Shown here piece after piece: positions 49,074 through 61,119 of a stretch of DNA of 64,000 nucleotides. Under the pieces are notes generated by a model, which was given only the letters and a program-made list of their open reading frames with translations, was not told where the DNA came from and made no database searches. This stretch comes from Lingula anatina. Its lineage: Eukaryota > Brachiopoda > Lingulata > Lingulida > Lingulidae. Made by a program: the position numbers and the translations under genes. Location of the stretch: NCBI RefSeq assembly GCF_001039355.2, contig NW_019774870.1:190426-254425 (forward strand). Direction: 5' to 3'. How positions within the stretch are numbered: the stretch's first letter is position 1; the number at the start of each line of letters is the position of its first letter.

Positions 49074-49659
49074 TTCTAATTGAGTTTTGTCCAGACATTG
49101 AAATATCCACATTATTATGTCATAAACTGTGAAAACACATTAATGATGGAAACAAATCAATACAGTATCGACCAAATTAGAAACTATGTATTTGAATTGA
49201 CAGAAAGGGCAGAAAGAAATTGACTACATCGCAAATAAGTCTGTTAACGAGTTAATTAAACTGTGGCTATGTCTCACTATAGAAATATTTTTCGGCTAAT
49301 AGGCTAACAGTGCCAATCGCATTCGTAAACAAATAAAAACGGTGTTCGGTTTTGTGCATTGTTTTTTGTTTTTTTTTTTTCGTTAAAGGGGAGGAAAGGG
49401 AGAAGGGGAATGGGGTACCTCAGAGGCTAAAGATCCGCCTTTGTAAATGTATTAGGAATTTGGGCAAGACAGCGACTTGTGCAATTAGGGGTCCCAAATT
49501 TGGAAATAAAGCCAATAATACTGTAGTTTGAATGGACGGAAGTGAATGTTCTTCCCTTATACTAATAATGAAAAAATAATAATAAATTATTTTGAGCTTA
49601 AATTTATTCAAAATTTTCAGTGGACTTTACATAAAAACAAGTACTTTAGATAAGAGTAC

Positions 49660-49770
49660 ATTTGCCACGGACATCTAAGCCGCTTAAGTTGATTGCAATA
49701 GCGAGAATTCCCTCGGAGATAGATCGATCCACAGTTAATACGATAGGGTCTGGGAATGGTCCCTCAGTAT
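49660..49770. mobile_element. Fragment of the AGATCGATCT MITE family
   Basis: It aligns with the right half of the 7007-7267 copy (ACATCTAAGCC, GCGAGAA, GGAGATxGATCGATC, TGGGAA). The left half is missing. Confidence 0.55.
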
Positions 49771-49799
49771 CCACGCTTCGTTTAGGCTACCTCTACCAT

Positions 49800-49967
49800 C
49801 AGGGGCGGATTTAGGCCGTCTTCTGGGTCTTCCGGAAGACGGTCAGATTTTCAAGTTTACATTGGCGGGTATCTAATTTTTTCTGTCGGAAGACGGTCAG
49901 AAACGGAGGATGAATCAACGAAGACAATTTGGAAGACTGTCATAAAATATCTCTGGATCCGCCCCTG
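49800..49967. mobile_element. 168-bp DNA transposon with 5-bp target duplication
   Basis: Inverted tips CAGGGGCGGAT and ATCCGCCCCTG are flanked on both sides by ACCAT (49795-49799 and 49968-49972). The interior repeats a GGAAGACGGTCAG motif and is non-coding. CAG-type tips suggest a hAT relative; the 5-bp duplication is shorter than the usual 8. Confidence 0.88.
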
Positions 49968-50499
49968 ACCATGGTCACAGAATAATTTTCACTAGATATT
50001 CACTGGATATATAGCATGTCTCTGGCTAATTCATGACACGACTCGAAGAAAAAATGTGCATAATTAATCTGCAGCTCTGATTATGCTTTCGAGAGTTACC
50101 CCGTTTCCCTATCCTTTGCGCTTACAAGAATGAAAATATGAAACGATACCAATGGCATGAAACGACAACATTGATCTTATTATCATTTCTTTCTTTTATT
50201 CATTTATCGTTATATATCTATTTATTCATTGATTAATTTCAGGTCTATAGCCAGGGGTTCATGGTATTAAAATATCCATATTTTCAGAAAAAGCCCCCCC
50301 CCCTTTTGAAATTGCTGGATACGGGCCTGAATTTAAACCTGTTTAGTGCGTATACAGGTAAATTTGAATTCCTATTCTTCTTCATGACAATCACCGAGAA
50401 AGGCCAAATTTAAAGCCTCACAAATTATTGTCAAAACTTACGAAGTCTCGGAAACTTTGAAGGAGAGAGGGTTCAAATAATGACAGACTAACAGGTGCG

Positions 50500-51480
50500 T
50501 TGCGGCCACGCAAAATAGCAAACCGCAACACCGCTCCACCCTCTGTAGCTCCCTGCGCCAGAGGTCACACACTGCACCACACCTGTCCCTGGTCCTGGCA
50601 AAAAAAATGCTGTAGTTTACATCTGCTAGTCGACACTAGATTAATCCAAGCACCATACTGGAAATGTCAGAAAAAACTGAAAAAAAAATCACTATTTTTT
50701 TCACAGCACTTCATTTGAATTACTTTCTTATTTTTCAATTACTATTTGATTTTCTAACTCTTTCCCTACTGCTAACTCACTCCTAGGCTACTCCTAGGCT
50801 GACCTTCACCTTTGCCTGATCTGACCTATACTGAAATTAACACAAGCAACACAACAGTGGAAATGTCAGAAAAAAATTTTAAGAAATCACTAAAATTTTC
50901 ACTGCACTATATTCGTGTTACTTTCTTAATTTTCAATGCTTGTTTCATTTTCTAACTTTTATTCCTACCCCCTTTTCATAATAAATCCTGCTTCTCATAC
51001 ATCCTTTTTCACATCAAAGATCTTTTTATTCTACCTTTCTTTATTTTCTTTTCTTTTACACATTTATCTTTATATCTATTTATTTATCCGTTCATTATTT
51101 TAAACCTTTTTCAGTGTATCGATAAATGCGGACCCCTTTTCGTATTAATGAAAATCATCGGAGAAAGCCCAAAGTCAGAGATCATATGCTGCACCACACT
51201 TGTCTCTCTCTATCCTGTTAGTTAGCATTAAATAAATCCAAACACAAAACTAGAAATGTCAGGAAAAAATTTTAAGTTTAGCATAGCTTTGTTTGGTCTT
51301 TGTCAATGCCTATTGGATTTTGTAACTTATATCTCAATGCCTATTTGGTTTTCTAAGTTTTATTCCTACTCCTAGTTCACTCCTAGGCTATCCTAGGCTG
51401 ACCTACACCTTTGCCTGATCTGACCTACACCTTTGCCTGATCTGACCTACACCTGGCCTACACGTAACCTACTCCAGACG
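50500..51480. repeat. Degenerate tandem repeat region
   Basis: At least three diverged units repeat GGAAATGTCAGAAAAAA, ACTTTCTTA, TTTTCTAAC, CTCCTAGGCT and TTTGCCTGATCTGACCTACA. Near 51411-51460 a 22-bp piece is directly repeated. No gene is seen. Confidence 0.65.
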
Positions 51481-51489
51481 TCTTCGTGT

Positions 51490-51730
51490 CTGTCGGCGTC
51501 GAAGAAGGCTTCGTAACCATATAGGTGCGCTACCCATTGCGCCACCGACGAGGACACAGAGACACCTTCATTTCTTGGCCTATTTACCTGTACTCTTTAC
51601 CTTGAAATTAAAATATTTAAAATACACGTCAAGAGTGGGTTTTGAACCCGACACTTTTGGTTTGGGAACCAGACGTCCTTCCCAATGTACCATCGCTGCT
51701 GTCAGAATTACCCTGGTTTTGAATAGTATA
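51490..51730 (-). repeat. Possible tRNA-derived SINE with two tRNA-like modules
   Basis: On the minus strand, about 51705-51625 has a D-arm-like start and a good B-box (GGTTCAAAACC). About 51550-51505 has an A-box-like GGCGCAATGGGTAGCGC and a weaker GGTTACGAAGCC. Neither folds into a full cloverleaf with a matched acceptor stem, so these are not functional tRNA genes. Confidence 0.35.
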
Positions 51731-51952
51731 TTGCCCTGTTCTCAATTTCCACTAATAGAAATCCCTAATTCTCCTACATATGGGTCGCTTTTTAGATGGT
51801 AGAATTTTATGAAAACATTTTTTAAAAATAAACATGGGATATGTAAGAGACAAACCATTAAAGACCGGGGACTTAAAGTTACCATGACCCATAAGAAATA
51901 AAGCCTTTTTCGCACTAAGTCCCACCTCACGCAGATTCTCACACCTTTTTTT

Positions 51953-51953
51953 G

Positions 51954-52021
<68 letters not shown>
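51953..52021. repeat. (AAT)n microsatellite
   Basis: A near-perfect run of about 23 units in the spacer left of the ankyrin segment. Confidence 0.97.
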
Positions 52022-52252
52022 TTAAAGTTTGAAATCCATATAAAATTTTCCGAAGACTTTAGAGGGGTAAAATTAACAGAATAAGATGAATAAAATCAAT
52101 AAATAGTTAAAATATTGAGATATTAAAACACTGTATAAAGTACAATGTACATTATTGAGTGATATTTCATGTCTATCCATGGAGAGTGTGGAGTCAAAGT
52201 AGACACCCAGGTTTTTTACGTGTGGTAAGGGTTCACAACACTGGTGCCTACT

Positions 52253-52490
52253 CAGGGGCGGATACAGGATTATTTGAAGGGGGTCCGGGGCGGGGGGTTC
52301 GGGGGCCGCTTAAGGGTCCCGAAAAGAATTGGTATTTTAGAGGGCGCACGGTGCCATTTGGTACGGTTTAGAACTATGATTCATCAAGGAGTTATAATCT
52401 GTTATAACTCCTTGGATTCATCCAGTCAAAATTATAATTTCAGACGGGGACCATTGGTGTGATTTTTTTTCCAGAAATCAAAAGGGGAGG
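52253..52490. mobile_element. Truncated CAGGGGCGGA transposon
   Basis: Left tip CAGGGGCGGATAC, a G-rich subterminal part, then GGTATTTTAGAGG and GGACCATTGGTGTGATTTTTT shared with the complete element at 59193-59473. The right tip is missing. It carries its own inner inverted repeat (CAAGGAGTTATAA / TTATAACTCCTTG). Confidence 0.7.
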
Positions 52491-53503
52491 GGGAGGTCAG
52501 GACAATTTACATGTGAATTAATGAAGTGGACAGTACCCCTGCTTCCTACACCCACAGTATGCCCGATATGAACCTTGTGGGGCTAGGACCTAACCCCTAC
52601 CCCTGCCCCTACTCCCACAACCAGTATAAATACTTAAACTTGTAAATGACATCTAAAAGATTGATGTACTGAACGGCCCCTTTAGACAGGATAATTATTT
52701 TTTATACACATATAAGGAAAGAAGCAAACCGACTTTAAACTAGTGTGAGCCATTGGTATAATTTTCTTGTATAATTACCGCCTGTGTCAGCTTTCAAATG
52801 CGTCTCTCGTGTCTTTAATCTAGAGAAATAAGAAATGTTTTTTTTTTCAACAGATACCCCTGAGAAGATAGGAATATCAATAATCTTGGATACTTTTTCT
52901 TAAGGAATGACTAGGTAATATGAATATAAATATAATTATAATTGCATATAGCATCCAAAAAGAGGAGCAGACACTGTCACCCAAGCCCAATATAGAGGTG
53001 CAAATTATGTCACAGGCATACTCTTAAAATTACTTAGTGCACATGTACAGCACGTATTAATGAAATAATTCTCCAATGTAAAATGATTTCATTGCAGATT
53101 TTTTACACGGTGTCAACCTAAAAAGACTAAATGTAAAAAAAATTACAAGCCTGATATTTCACAGATAACAGTGTGCTCCGCTCCGTAACGCCAGGGTCAG
53201 AAAAAGACGTGTTTGGTTGTTTTTTTTTTTTTTTTTTCTACTCAAATGTCATGTTATATTATCAGAAGAACAGGTTTCAAAAATGGTGATTTCAGTAAGT
53301 TCGATAGAAGCGTGTACAATGTTAACTGTAGATGAGCAATAACCCCAACGATTTTCTTATGTGTATTAAGCAACTTTTTACAAACACGTTATAAATTAGA
53401 TATAATGGTAGAGGCAAATTCTACAAATTCTCTTTTAGAAATACATCCAATTTTAATTCAATAGACTATACTTGGTACTTGAGACCCAACTTTCCTCTTA
53501 AGC

Positions 53504-53632
53504 CAGGGGCGTAGCTAGGGTCAAATAAAGTGTATGCAACTTTTGTATCAGTTCTTCGGCCAGGGGAGGTTGATAACAAAATTTAGGGGTGACACTTCTA
53601 TTGTCCAGTGTGTGTAGGTAGCTACGCCACTG
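53504..53632. mobile_element. Small CAGGGGCGTAGCTA element with a nested MITE end
   Basis: Tips CAGGGGCGTAGCTA and TAGCTACGCCACTG are inverted. Inside is the end of the TA-flanked MITE (53586-53616). The flanks share only an imperfect TAAGC. The matching place in copy 2 of the segment (near 60400) lacks it, so it came in after the duplication or was lost there. Confidence 0.65.
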
Positions 53633-54263
53633 TATAAGCTATTAAAATTTGTTAACAAGCATAATTAATTCGTCTTGATGCAAACACATCCAATGCCACC
53701 TTTTAAAATATAGTTAACAAAATGGAATACAATATCATGTATTTGAAATTATTAGTAAAAACAATTTTTGTATACTGATAAAACTTATTCAACATACAAC
53801 GCTTCCATGTGCCTTGTGTATATGAATCAGGGTCTCGTTAACATCATAAATAGTTGACATAGACCTGCCCAAATGCACGAAACTATGTAAGTTGATGAAA
53901 ATGACGTTAGCAGTTTAGAATGCTAACAATTCTAGTTTAGCAAAGAATGTGAAAAACGCTCGGGTTTAAAAAGAATAACCCCGTCAATGATTTCAGTGTG
54001 ATTACTTCCTGTGCTGATAAAATCCCAGTCAGATTTGTCAGCTGCTTTTATTACTGGGGATCTATCGTTCGTAAAAAGACCTGTAATAGCTGAAGCCATG
54101 CATAAGCAGTGTACCTGTATGTATTTCACTTCAGACTTTTTTTTGTGGTAACTCGTGAATTTTCAATACAGGGGTAAACAAATCGATCCGGGTTATTAAT
54201 GAACTAGGTTATAGAAACACAAAGGTTGGCCAGAATCAATGCAAAACAACTTCGTCATCATTG

Positions 54264-54273
54264 CTAAAAATAG
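54264..54273 (+). promoter_or_regulatory. Conserved CTAAAAATAG box upstream of ankyrin gene A
   Basis: A perfect MEF2-type sequence (or a TATA-like core element) about 66 bp before the first donor. It is kept unchanged at 61120-61129 in the second copy while neighbouring bases differ. Its function is not shown. Confidence 0.4.
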
Positions 54274-54339
54274 ACTGGGGATTTTTTCTGTACGTCACTT
54301 GAAACGAAACTAAGAGCAGTAAAAGGAGTTTTAAAGGAG
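54274..54339 (+). other. Untranslated first exon of ankyrin gene A (3' end certain, 5' end not)
   Basis: It ends AAAGGAG before the donor gtaagt at 54340. The frame that would join the next exon has a stop codon and no later ATG, so it cannot supply the start. The second copy has the same donor at 61213. Confidence 0.55.
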
Positions 54340-54686
54340 GTAAGTTTGGCTATGAATATCAATTTAGTGATCAGAATCATTTAGTGTGGCAGTGCTTTAG
54401 TGACATTGAAGTTTTCTGGTATAGGTCGGTTAACAGGCACAATCTCGACCTTAAGTTTTAAAGTTCCACCCACATTTACATGAGAAACGCCTGCGAGCAA
54501 AGTCTATGACGCATTTTGAACGATATATAGAGACTCCCTTTACTCCAAAACTTTGCACAATCAGAAATAATAGTAATGTTGATAATGATAAGGACGGTCA
54601 TCTTTATCTTGAACCAATAAAACGATTTGTTGGTAAGATAAACTAACTGGATTTCGCTTTCAGTGACCACCACAGCTAGGCGTACA

Positions 54687-57600
54687 ATGATGGAAGAGAA
54701 CATCGCAGTCGGTTCAGCCAACAAGGTTGAGAAAGGTAGGCCTACGATACGTATTGATAACTGTTACAAAAAAAGCAAGAATATTATGTCAGAAAAGATG
54801 ATAATTTAGTCATTTTCACACTGCTTTCTGTCACTTTTTTCTATGAGAATGCAAGTCTTGACCTCTAGTTTGATATACCTATGTTAAAGCGATATGATAT
54901 CCTTATCAACCTTTTCATTATTAAAATCATTACAGGAGGTTGTTGGAGGGGGGCAGGGGGCTTGCCCTGATTCCGTGCGATATATATTGCAACCTTTTTA
55001 TAAACGTGAGCATGTTTACACAATGTATCTCAAGTATTTTCAACAGGTTTCTTCTTTTGAAAATGTGTCCCCTACCTTCCTAAAGTTGCTTCCCGGGTAG
55101 TAGGAAAAAAAAAGAACATTCAACCTAGAGGCCTCAACCATGGCCTCACCATCCGTACCTCAAAGTGAAAGAAAATAAGTTTCGAATATTGTTTATTTAT
55201 GTCAAGGGGTAGTGTAGAAATAATATCAAGAAATACTATCAGGAATGCATTTTCAGTTTGGTTTTGTTGGGGTTGACTAGTTGTTTGCCGTTTTCAGATT
55301 CATCATCTCGGGAAGTAGAAATGCTGTTCGACAAAATAGCTGACCCGAACTTCCCGTACTATCAGATGGACATAGCAGCACGCGATGTCAGTTACGAAAA
55401 GGTTATGGAATACAGAAACCAACAAGGCTTCAATATCCTTCAATATGCTGCTTATTTGGATGACCACGCCGCCATGTACACCATTTGGAGGCATTATAAC
55501 TGGGAGCACCTCTCAGGGCAAAAAGCGAGTGGTCACAATGAATTCGCCGGCTGTACAGCTCTCGAAATCGCCCAGAAGAAAAAGTTTGAACAATCGGTAA
55601 AAATTATTAAAGATTTCAAGGAGGCTGAATCCACCCTTAAAGATATACACAAAATGGTACGAGCGAGAGAAATTCATAAGATAGAAGAAATTTGCAATCA
55701 GGACAGGACGGTCATCGGTAAAATTACAGGTGAGGCTGATCAACTTCAACCTCTGCATATAGCTGCGGGGATTGGGTTTTTGGATGGTGTTGTTCTCCTG
55801 CTAAAACTCGGTGCCGACATTAACGCCACGACTGCTATCGGTGAGACTGTTCTCAGAAGAGCTTCGCGAATGGGCTACGAAAATGTAGTGAAGTACCTCG
55901 TGACAAGGAACAACTGTGATCTCAACAAAGTCGAAAAAAATTGCACTTCAAGTGTAGAAATTGCTGCACTCCACAACTTTGGTGGTATCGTCAGAATTCT
56001 TGCAGAAAACGGAGCTCAAGTCACCCCACATGCTTTGTGTTGTGCTGCTTCTAAGGGTCACCTCAGCTTGCTAGAAAACATGCTTTCTGAATGGGGGGTG
56101 GACCCCAAACGTGTAAACAGCAAGGGCAAAAACTGTTTCCACAGTGCAGCAAGTGATGGGAAAATCGCCGTTTTGGAGAAGCTCTTTCAGATAGATCCAA
56201 GCTTGATTGAGACACTTGGCCTATTATATGAAGGTGATATGGTTTATCTTGTTCGAGGTAAGGATAAAAAAAGACCTGCATGGCATTACGTTCTCGTTAA
56301 AAGGCGACTTCACTCAACCTTCATTCTAAAGACACAGGGAGGTTCCCTTGATGTGGCCGACTATGGGCGTGTACTGAAATCCGGCTGGGGCCAAGACCCA
56401 CCTGAAGATATCAAGACCAAAATTGATGAGGAACACTCGACAATACAGGAGGACGCCCAAAAGGACATGTCTCCCTTACATTGTGCAGTAATGGAAGAGC
56501 AGCTAACAGCGGTCCAAAAGCTCGTCGAACTTGGAGCGGATGTGGATGCCCGTGATGCGTACAAGCTAACGCCCCTTCATCTTGCATGCATGAGAGGAAA
56601 CATGCCTATCGTTAAGGAACTCTTGAAGGCCAGTGCCAACTTTCAAGTCTTTGACGAAGACGGGAAAAGTCCTTCCGATGTTGCTCGGGATAACAACAAC
56701 AAAGAGGTCGTCGAGTTGTTGGCCAAGAAAGAAAGTGCAGGTTTAGTGGAGGTTAGTTTAAAATAGGGAAAAATTCATATTAAATGTAATCTTTATAGGC
56801 TACAACTTTATTCCAGTAAAACGTATAGTATAAAATAAATCCATTTCGGTGAGTTCGTACACATATATTTCTACATTATTCCCGTAAAATGTTTTCTTGA
56901 AAATCGAAATCCCATATCAATGAGTAAATTTTATCGGTAAATCTCAATCATACGGTCCATCTTGGAACCTTTCCTAAACTTTGCAATTTAGGCGTGTGTA
57001 TAAATTTTTACATTTTAACAACCTGCGCATTTTCATTCCCAGAGGTTCATTCTGGACCAACTGAAAACTCTGCAGATGTTGTTGGAGAAGACAGATGACG
57101 ACAGCATCTCATCCAGGGATTTTCAAAAGCAGTTGATGAATGAAGGTGATACAAAATAAATCAATAAAAGTCTTAAAATCAAATTCATTTCGCACAACCA
57201 TGCAGTATGCTAAAACAGTCCCCTTTCGTTTGCAATTGGAAAAGTATTCTACTGTCTTTAATTTAAAAAAAAAGTAAATTTGGTGATTTTTTTATATAAT
57301 CAATTTTAAAACGAAAACTTATATTGCACTACTGAATGTAGGCTTTGAATGTTTATCGAAGGTTTTTTCCCTTTATTTTGGCCACAAACGATATTCTACT
57401 TTACGCGTCGCTGTGGTTATACCGAATCAGTCCATATAACCACGTCACATTTTTTAAAAACTTTATTCAACTTGAATAAAATTTAAACTTGTAATTCCCT
57501 TCCAGTCCAGACCCTGAAGGATAATACCACGCTGTATCTAAGCGATCTGGCCCCCAAAGAGGTAGATGCAGTAGAGGAATCGGCGCAGCCCCCCTCTGTC

Positions 57601-57864
57601 GATCCTCACGATAGTCCTGAAGCTGCCACGCCTTCCACGGAAACTCCAGCTGCTGTCCCTGATGGAGAAAGCGCGGATAATAACAATATCACCAGTACCA
57701 GTGAAAACGAGGTTGAGGAGAATGGGAACGACAGTAATGTGAATGGGAATGAAAACGAGGTCTTGTCAGAGGAAGTCACCCCATCGCGTCCAAATGACAC
57801 GTCGGACCGCATCATTGGGGATTCTCTCCAGAGGCTACTTGAGACCTACCTTCAGCAGCAATGA
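54687..57864 (+). CDS. Ankyrin-repeat protein A, complete, 654 aa
   Basis: Exons: 54664-54735 (ATG at 54687), 55298-56751, 57043-57145, 57506-57864. The coding sum is 1965 nt. The large exon alone shows an apparent earlier Met at 55258, but that lies in the intron before the acceptor at 55297; the real start is MMEENIAVGS. Residues 20-160 are helical and ankyrin-like. About 167-316 is a first ankyrin tract (LQPLHIAAG, GASKGH-like turns). About 323-395 is a non-ankyrin block with PAWHYVLV and DVADYGRVLKSGW. About 407-495 is a second tract with consensus TPLHLA repeats. Residues 501-654 are acidic and Asn/Ser/Glu-rich, probably disordered, ending in a Leu-rich helix. There is no signal peptide or membrane segment, so it is likely cytosolic and binds protein partners. 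I do not recognise a named family. It is the tandem partner of 61566. Confidence 0.9.
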
Positions 57865-59109
57865 GAAGGAAATTCCTATAATGTTTAAAATCATATACTT
57901 TTCGACAAGGTCCATTAATACAATAGCAGTCTAGATTTCATTTCGTGTAATCCGTCAGATATGTAAATTTACATCCAAAATCTCAACTGACAAGGTATTT
58001 AACATAAGGCCACACTCCTTTAATTTTATGGATGACATCTGCGCGCGCTTTGATTTTTGTCTGTTCTGTAAAAAATCAGTCGTATTGTTTGAGTGATACA
58101 CTGTGCTCAGTGGTGCAGTTTGCGTTTCCAGTTGTGTATTCCTATACTGTAGCAGTAACATTTTGGTTGTTTTTTATTCACCCTCATACATTAGTTTAGG
58201 GGTCCGAGAGGATGCCATCCATAAAATAAAAACAGAGAGGCCTAAAATATGCTTAAATCAGTTATAAATGTTTCTGTCTTATTGTGAATTTTTATAGAAT
58301 ATGTATGTACATTTAACATTAGCATGAAATCGCCTTCCTTGCGGTTTTCTTGAAGCTCGACGTTGTCGGTGCAGATTCCTATGATTTTAAGCAACTTGTG
58401 GACAGAATAAGAAAACGCACAATTTCATGTTAGAAGAATGATTTACACTAGTTTAAAGCACCTTTACTACAGATGTGCCGGTGGAAGAAAAAAAGACCAA
58501 CAACAGGTTCAAACATGACCACGACCACCCTCTATCTCCGCTCAGACGCCGCACGAAAAGGGATTTACGGGCAGTGTACAATGTACGTGGATCGTACGGA
58601 CGCCGCATGGCAAATGTAATCTAGGCTTTCAGAACACAATAACCAAGATGTATAGATATAAAAATAATTAAACAAAAGTAAAGATTCAAGATAAAAAACA
58701 GCCTCACAATTCTCACATAAAAACCAATTACAGGTAAGATAACCAATAATAAAATTTTCTAAAAAGATATGATAGTCGAATTCATTTTCAACAAATGCTG
58801 TTGTTTGGAGAAAATTATTGTGACGGACTTGAACTTCTGCTCATTTTATGCATGTAGTCTTGAAAAGCAATGGTCCTGAGTTTTCAGTGTTGACGTACAT
58901 TCTGTTACTAGACTGGTTGAATCTGCTCTTTTCAGGCAAATTTAATTGTCTCACAATATACCTAACTTGATCCGCCCCCACAGTGACTTGATGATAATCC
59001 ATGCAACTTATTTGCATCATGATATAGCTGAGATAGGTGTAAGTTGTTCTCGAGTATATAGCAATCGGGATTTTTTTATCTCTATAGCATACTGTTTTAG
59101 GGTATCATT
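57865..59109. other. 3' flank and spacer between the ankyrin genes
   Basis: No gene seen. It includes the probable 3' untranslated region of gene A. A GACGCCGCACGAAAAGGGAT phrase near 58547 resembles one at about 8171, likely a dispersed repeat. Confidence 0.5.
58225..58230 (+). terminator. Possible poly(A) signal of ankyrin gene A
   Basis: AATAAA about 360 bp past the TGA stop. I noticed no clear earlier canonical signal. Confidence 0.4.
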
Positions 59110-59192
59110 TTAATAGCATATTACAATTTACATTTGGATTAATGAAGTGGGCAGTGCTCCATACCCCCTGGTTCCTGCACGTATGACTGAAT

Positions 59193-59473
59193 CAGGGGCG
59201 GACCCAGAATTATTTGAATGGGGGGTCCGCGGATACGAAGCCGACCCTCGCCCCCCCCCCCCCACCCCCACCCCCTTGACGTTCCCCCTTTGAGGTTCTG
59301 GGGCCGCCTTGAGGTTCTGGGGCCGCCGAAGGCCCCGAAAACTATTGGTATTTTAGAGGACAAGGATTTAGTTCGTCAAAAATCTTATTTCAAGAGGGAA
59401 CCATTGGTGTGATTTTTTTCAGAAGTCGAGGGGGGGGTGAGGACCCCCTGACCCCTCCCCAATTCCGCCACTG
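59193..59473. mobile_element. 281-bp DNA transposon with 5-bp target duplication
   Basis: Tips CAGGGGCGGAC and CCGCCACTG, flanked by TGAAT on both sides (59188-59192 and 59474-59478). The matching place in copy 1 (about 52560-52570) lacks the element, so the empty site is seen directly. Its interior is very C/G-rich and non-coding. Confidence 0.9.
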
Positions 59474-61119
59474 TGAATTAAAACCCTGTAGGGGCTAGGG
59501 CCTAACCCCCCTTCCCCAGGCCCACTTCCCACAACCAGTTTAAGTGTACTTGAACTTGATAATGGCATTAAAATATTGATGTACTGAACGACCCCTTTAG
59601 ACAAGATCATTATATATACATAAATCAGGAAGGAAGCAAATTGACTTTAAATAGTTTGAGTCATTTGTATAATATTCTCACATAATTACCACCTGTGTCA
59701 GATTTAAAATGCGTCTCTAAGCTAGAGAAATAAGAAATAGGGTTTTGTCAACAGGTACACCTGAGAAGATCGGAATATCAGTTATCTTGGATTTTTTGTT
59801 TTGAAGAATGACTATGTAATATGAATATAAATAAAATTTTAAATACTTAGTGCACATAGCATCCAACAAGAGAAAAAGGCAATGTCACCCAAACCCAAAA
59901 TAGAGATGCAAATGATGTCACGGGCATGATCTTAAAAATATTTAGTGCACATTACAACATGCAATGAAATAATGTAAATTGATTTCATGGCAGATTTTGT
60001 ACAAGCTGTCAACCAATATGTCTTAATGTAAAATATAATACAACAAGCCTGATATTTCACAGATAACAGTGTGCCCCCCCCCCCCCNCGGTATAACGCCG
60101 GGGCTAGAAAGAGGGTTTGAGATTTTGATCTTCTCAAATATCATGTTACATAATTAGAACATATTTCAAAAATGCTGTTTCAGGAAGTTCGATAGAAGCG
60201 TGTACAATGTAAAAAAAAACGTATAATAATGTACTGGTAAGTAGTATGAGCAATAACCGCAACGATTTTCTGGTGTGAATTAAGCAACTTTTTACAAACA
60301 CTTTATAAATTATATATAATGGCAGGTAGAGGTAAATTCTTCAAATTCTCTTGTAGAAAAATATCAAATATTAATTCAATAGACTATTAGACCCAACTTT
60401 CCTGCTACTGAAATTTGTTTACAAGCATAAGTGAAAACAATTAGGCCCCTATAATTAAGTCATCTTAACGCAAACACATCCAATGCCGCCTTTGAAACAT
60501 TAGTAAACAATATATCATGTTGTTGAAGTTATTTGTGAAAACATTTTTTTATATATTGACAAAAACTTTTCCAACATACAGCACTTTCATGTGCCTTGTG
60601 TATATGTTTCCGGGTCTCTTTAACATCATAAATACATGAAGTTGACATAGGCCTGTTTAAATGCACGCAACAATACGTAAGCTGAAAAAAGGACTTTACC
60701 GGTAAAAAAAAAAGCCAAGAATTTTAATTTGCTATAAAAAAAGTTTAACAAAGAATGTGAAAAACGCTCTGGCTTAAAAAAATAAGCCCCAGGGGCAATT
60801 TGATTGTCTTGGCAATGGCCTCAGCGTGATTGTACTCCCTGTGTCGATAAAATCCCAGTCAGAAATGTCAGCTGCATTTATTACTGTGGATCTATCGTTC
60901 GTAAAATACCTGTACTGAGACTAATAATATTGCAATGTCAACCTCATGCAGTTACAGCTTTTAGCAGTGTACCAATATGCTTTTCATTTCAGACTTTTTT
61001 GTGGTTACTCGTGAATTTTCAATACAGGTGTAAACAAATCAATCCGGGTTATCAATAAACTAGGTCATAGAAACACAAAGGGTGGCCAGAATCAATGCAA
61101 AACAACTACGTCATCATCG

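Larger units (their letters stand above)
52500..56766 (+). repeat. Segmental tandem duplication, copy 1
   Basis: It matches 59110-63960 in order: flank, promoter, untranslated exon, first coding exon, intron and the large ankyrin exon. Offsets change from about 6.86 kb to 7.16 kb because of insertions in copy 2. Non-coding parts are clearly alignable but diverged, so this is an old duplication and not an assembly repeat. Confidence 0.9.

Noticed and set aside
51490-51730. Functional tRNA genes
   Set aside because: The box motifs are present but acceptor stems do not pair and one module lacks an anticodon arm.
54476-54724. 82-aa minus-strand frame, echoed at 61352-61603
   Set aside because: It is conserved between copies only because it is antisense to the real first coding exon of the ankyrin genes; it has no independent support.
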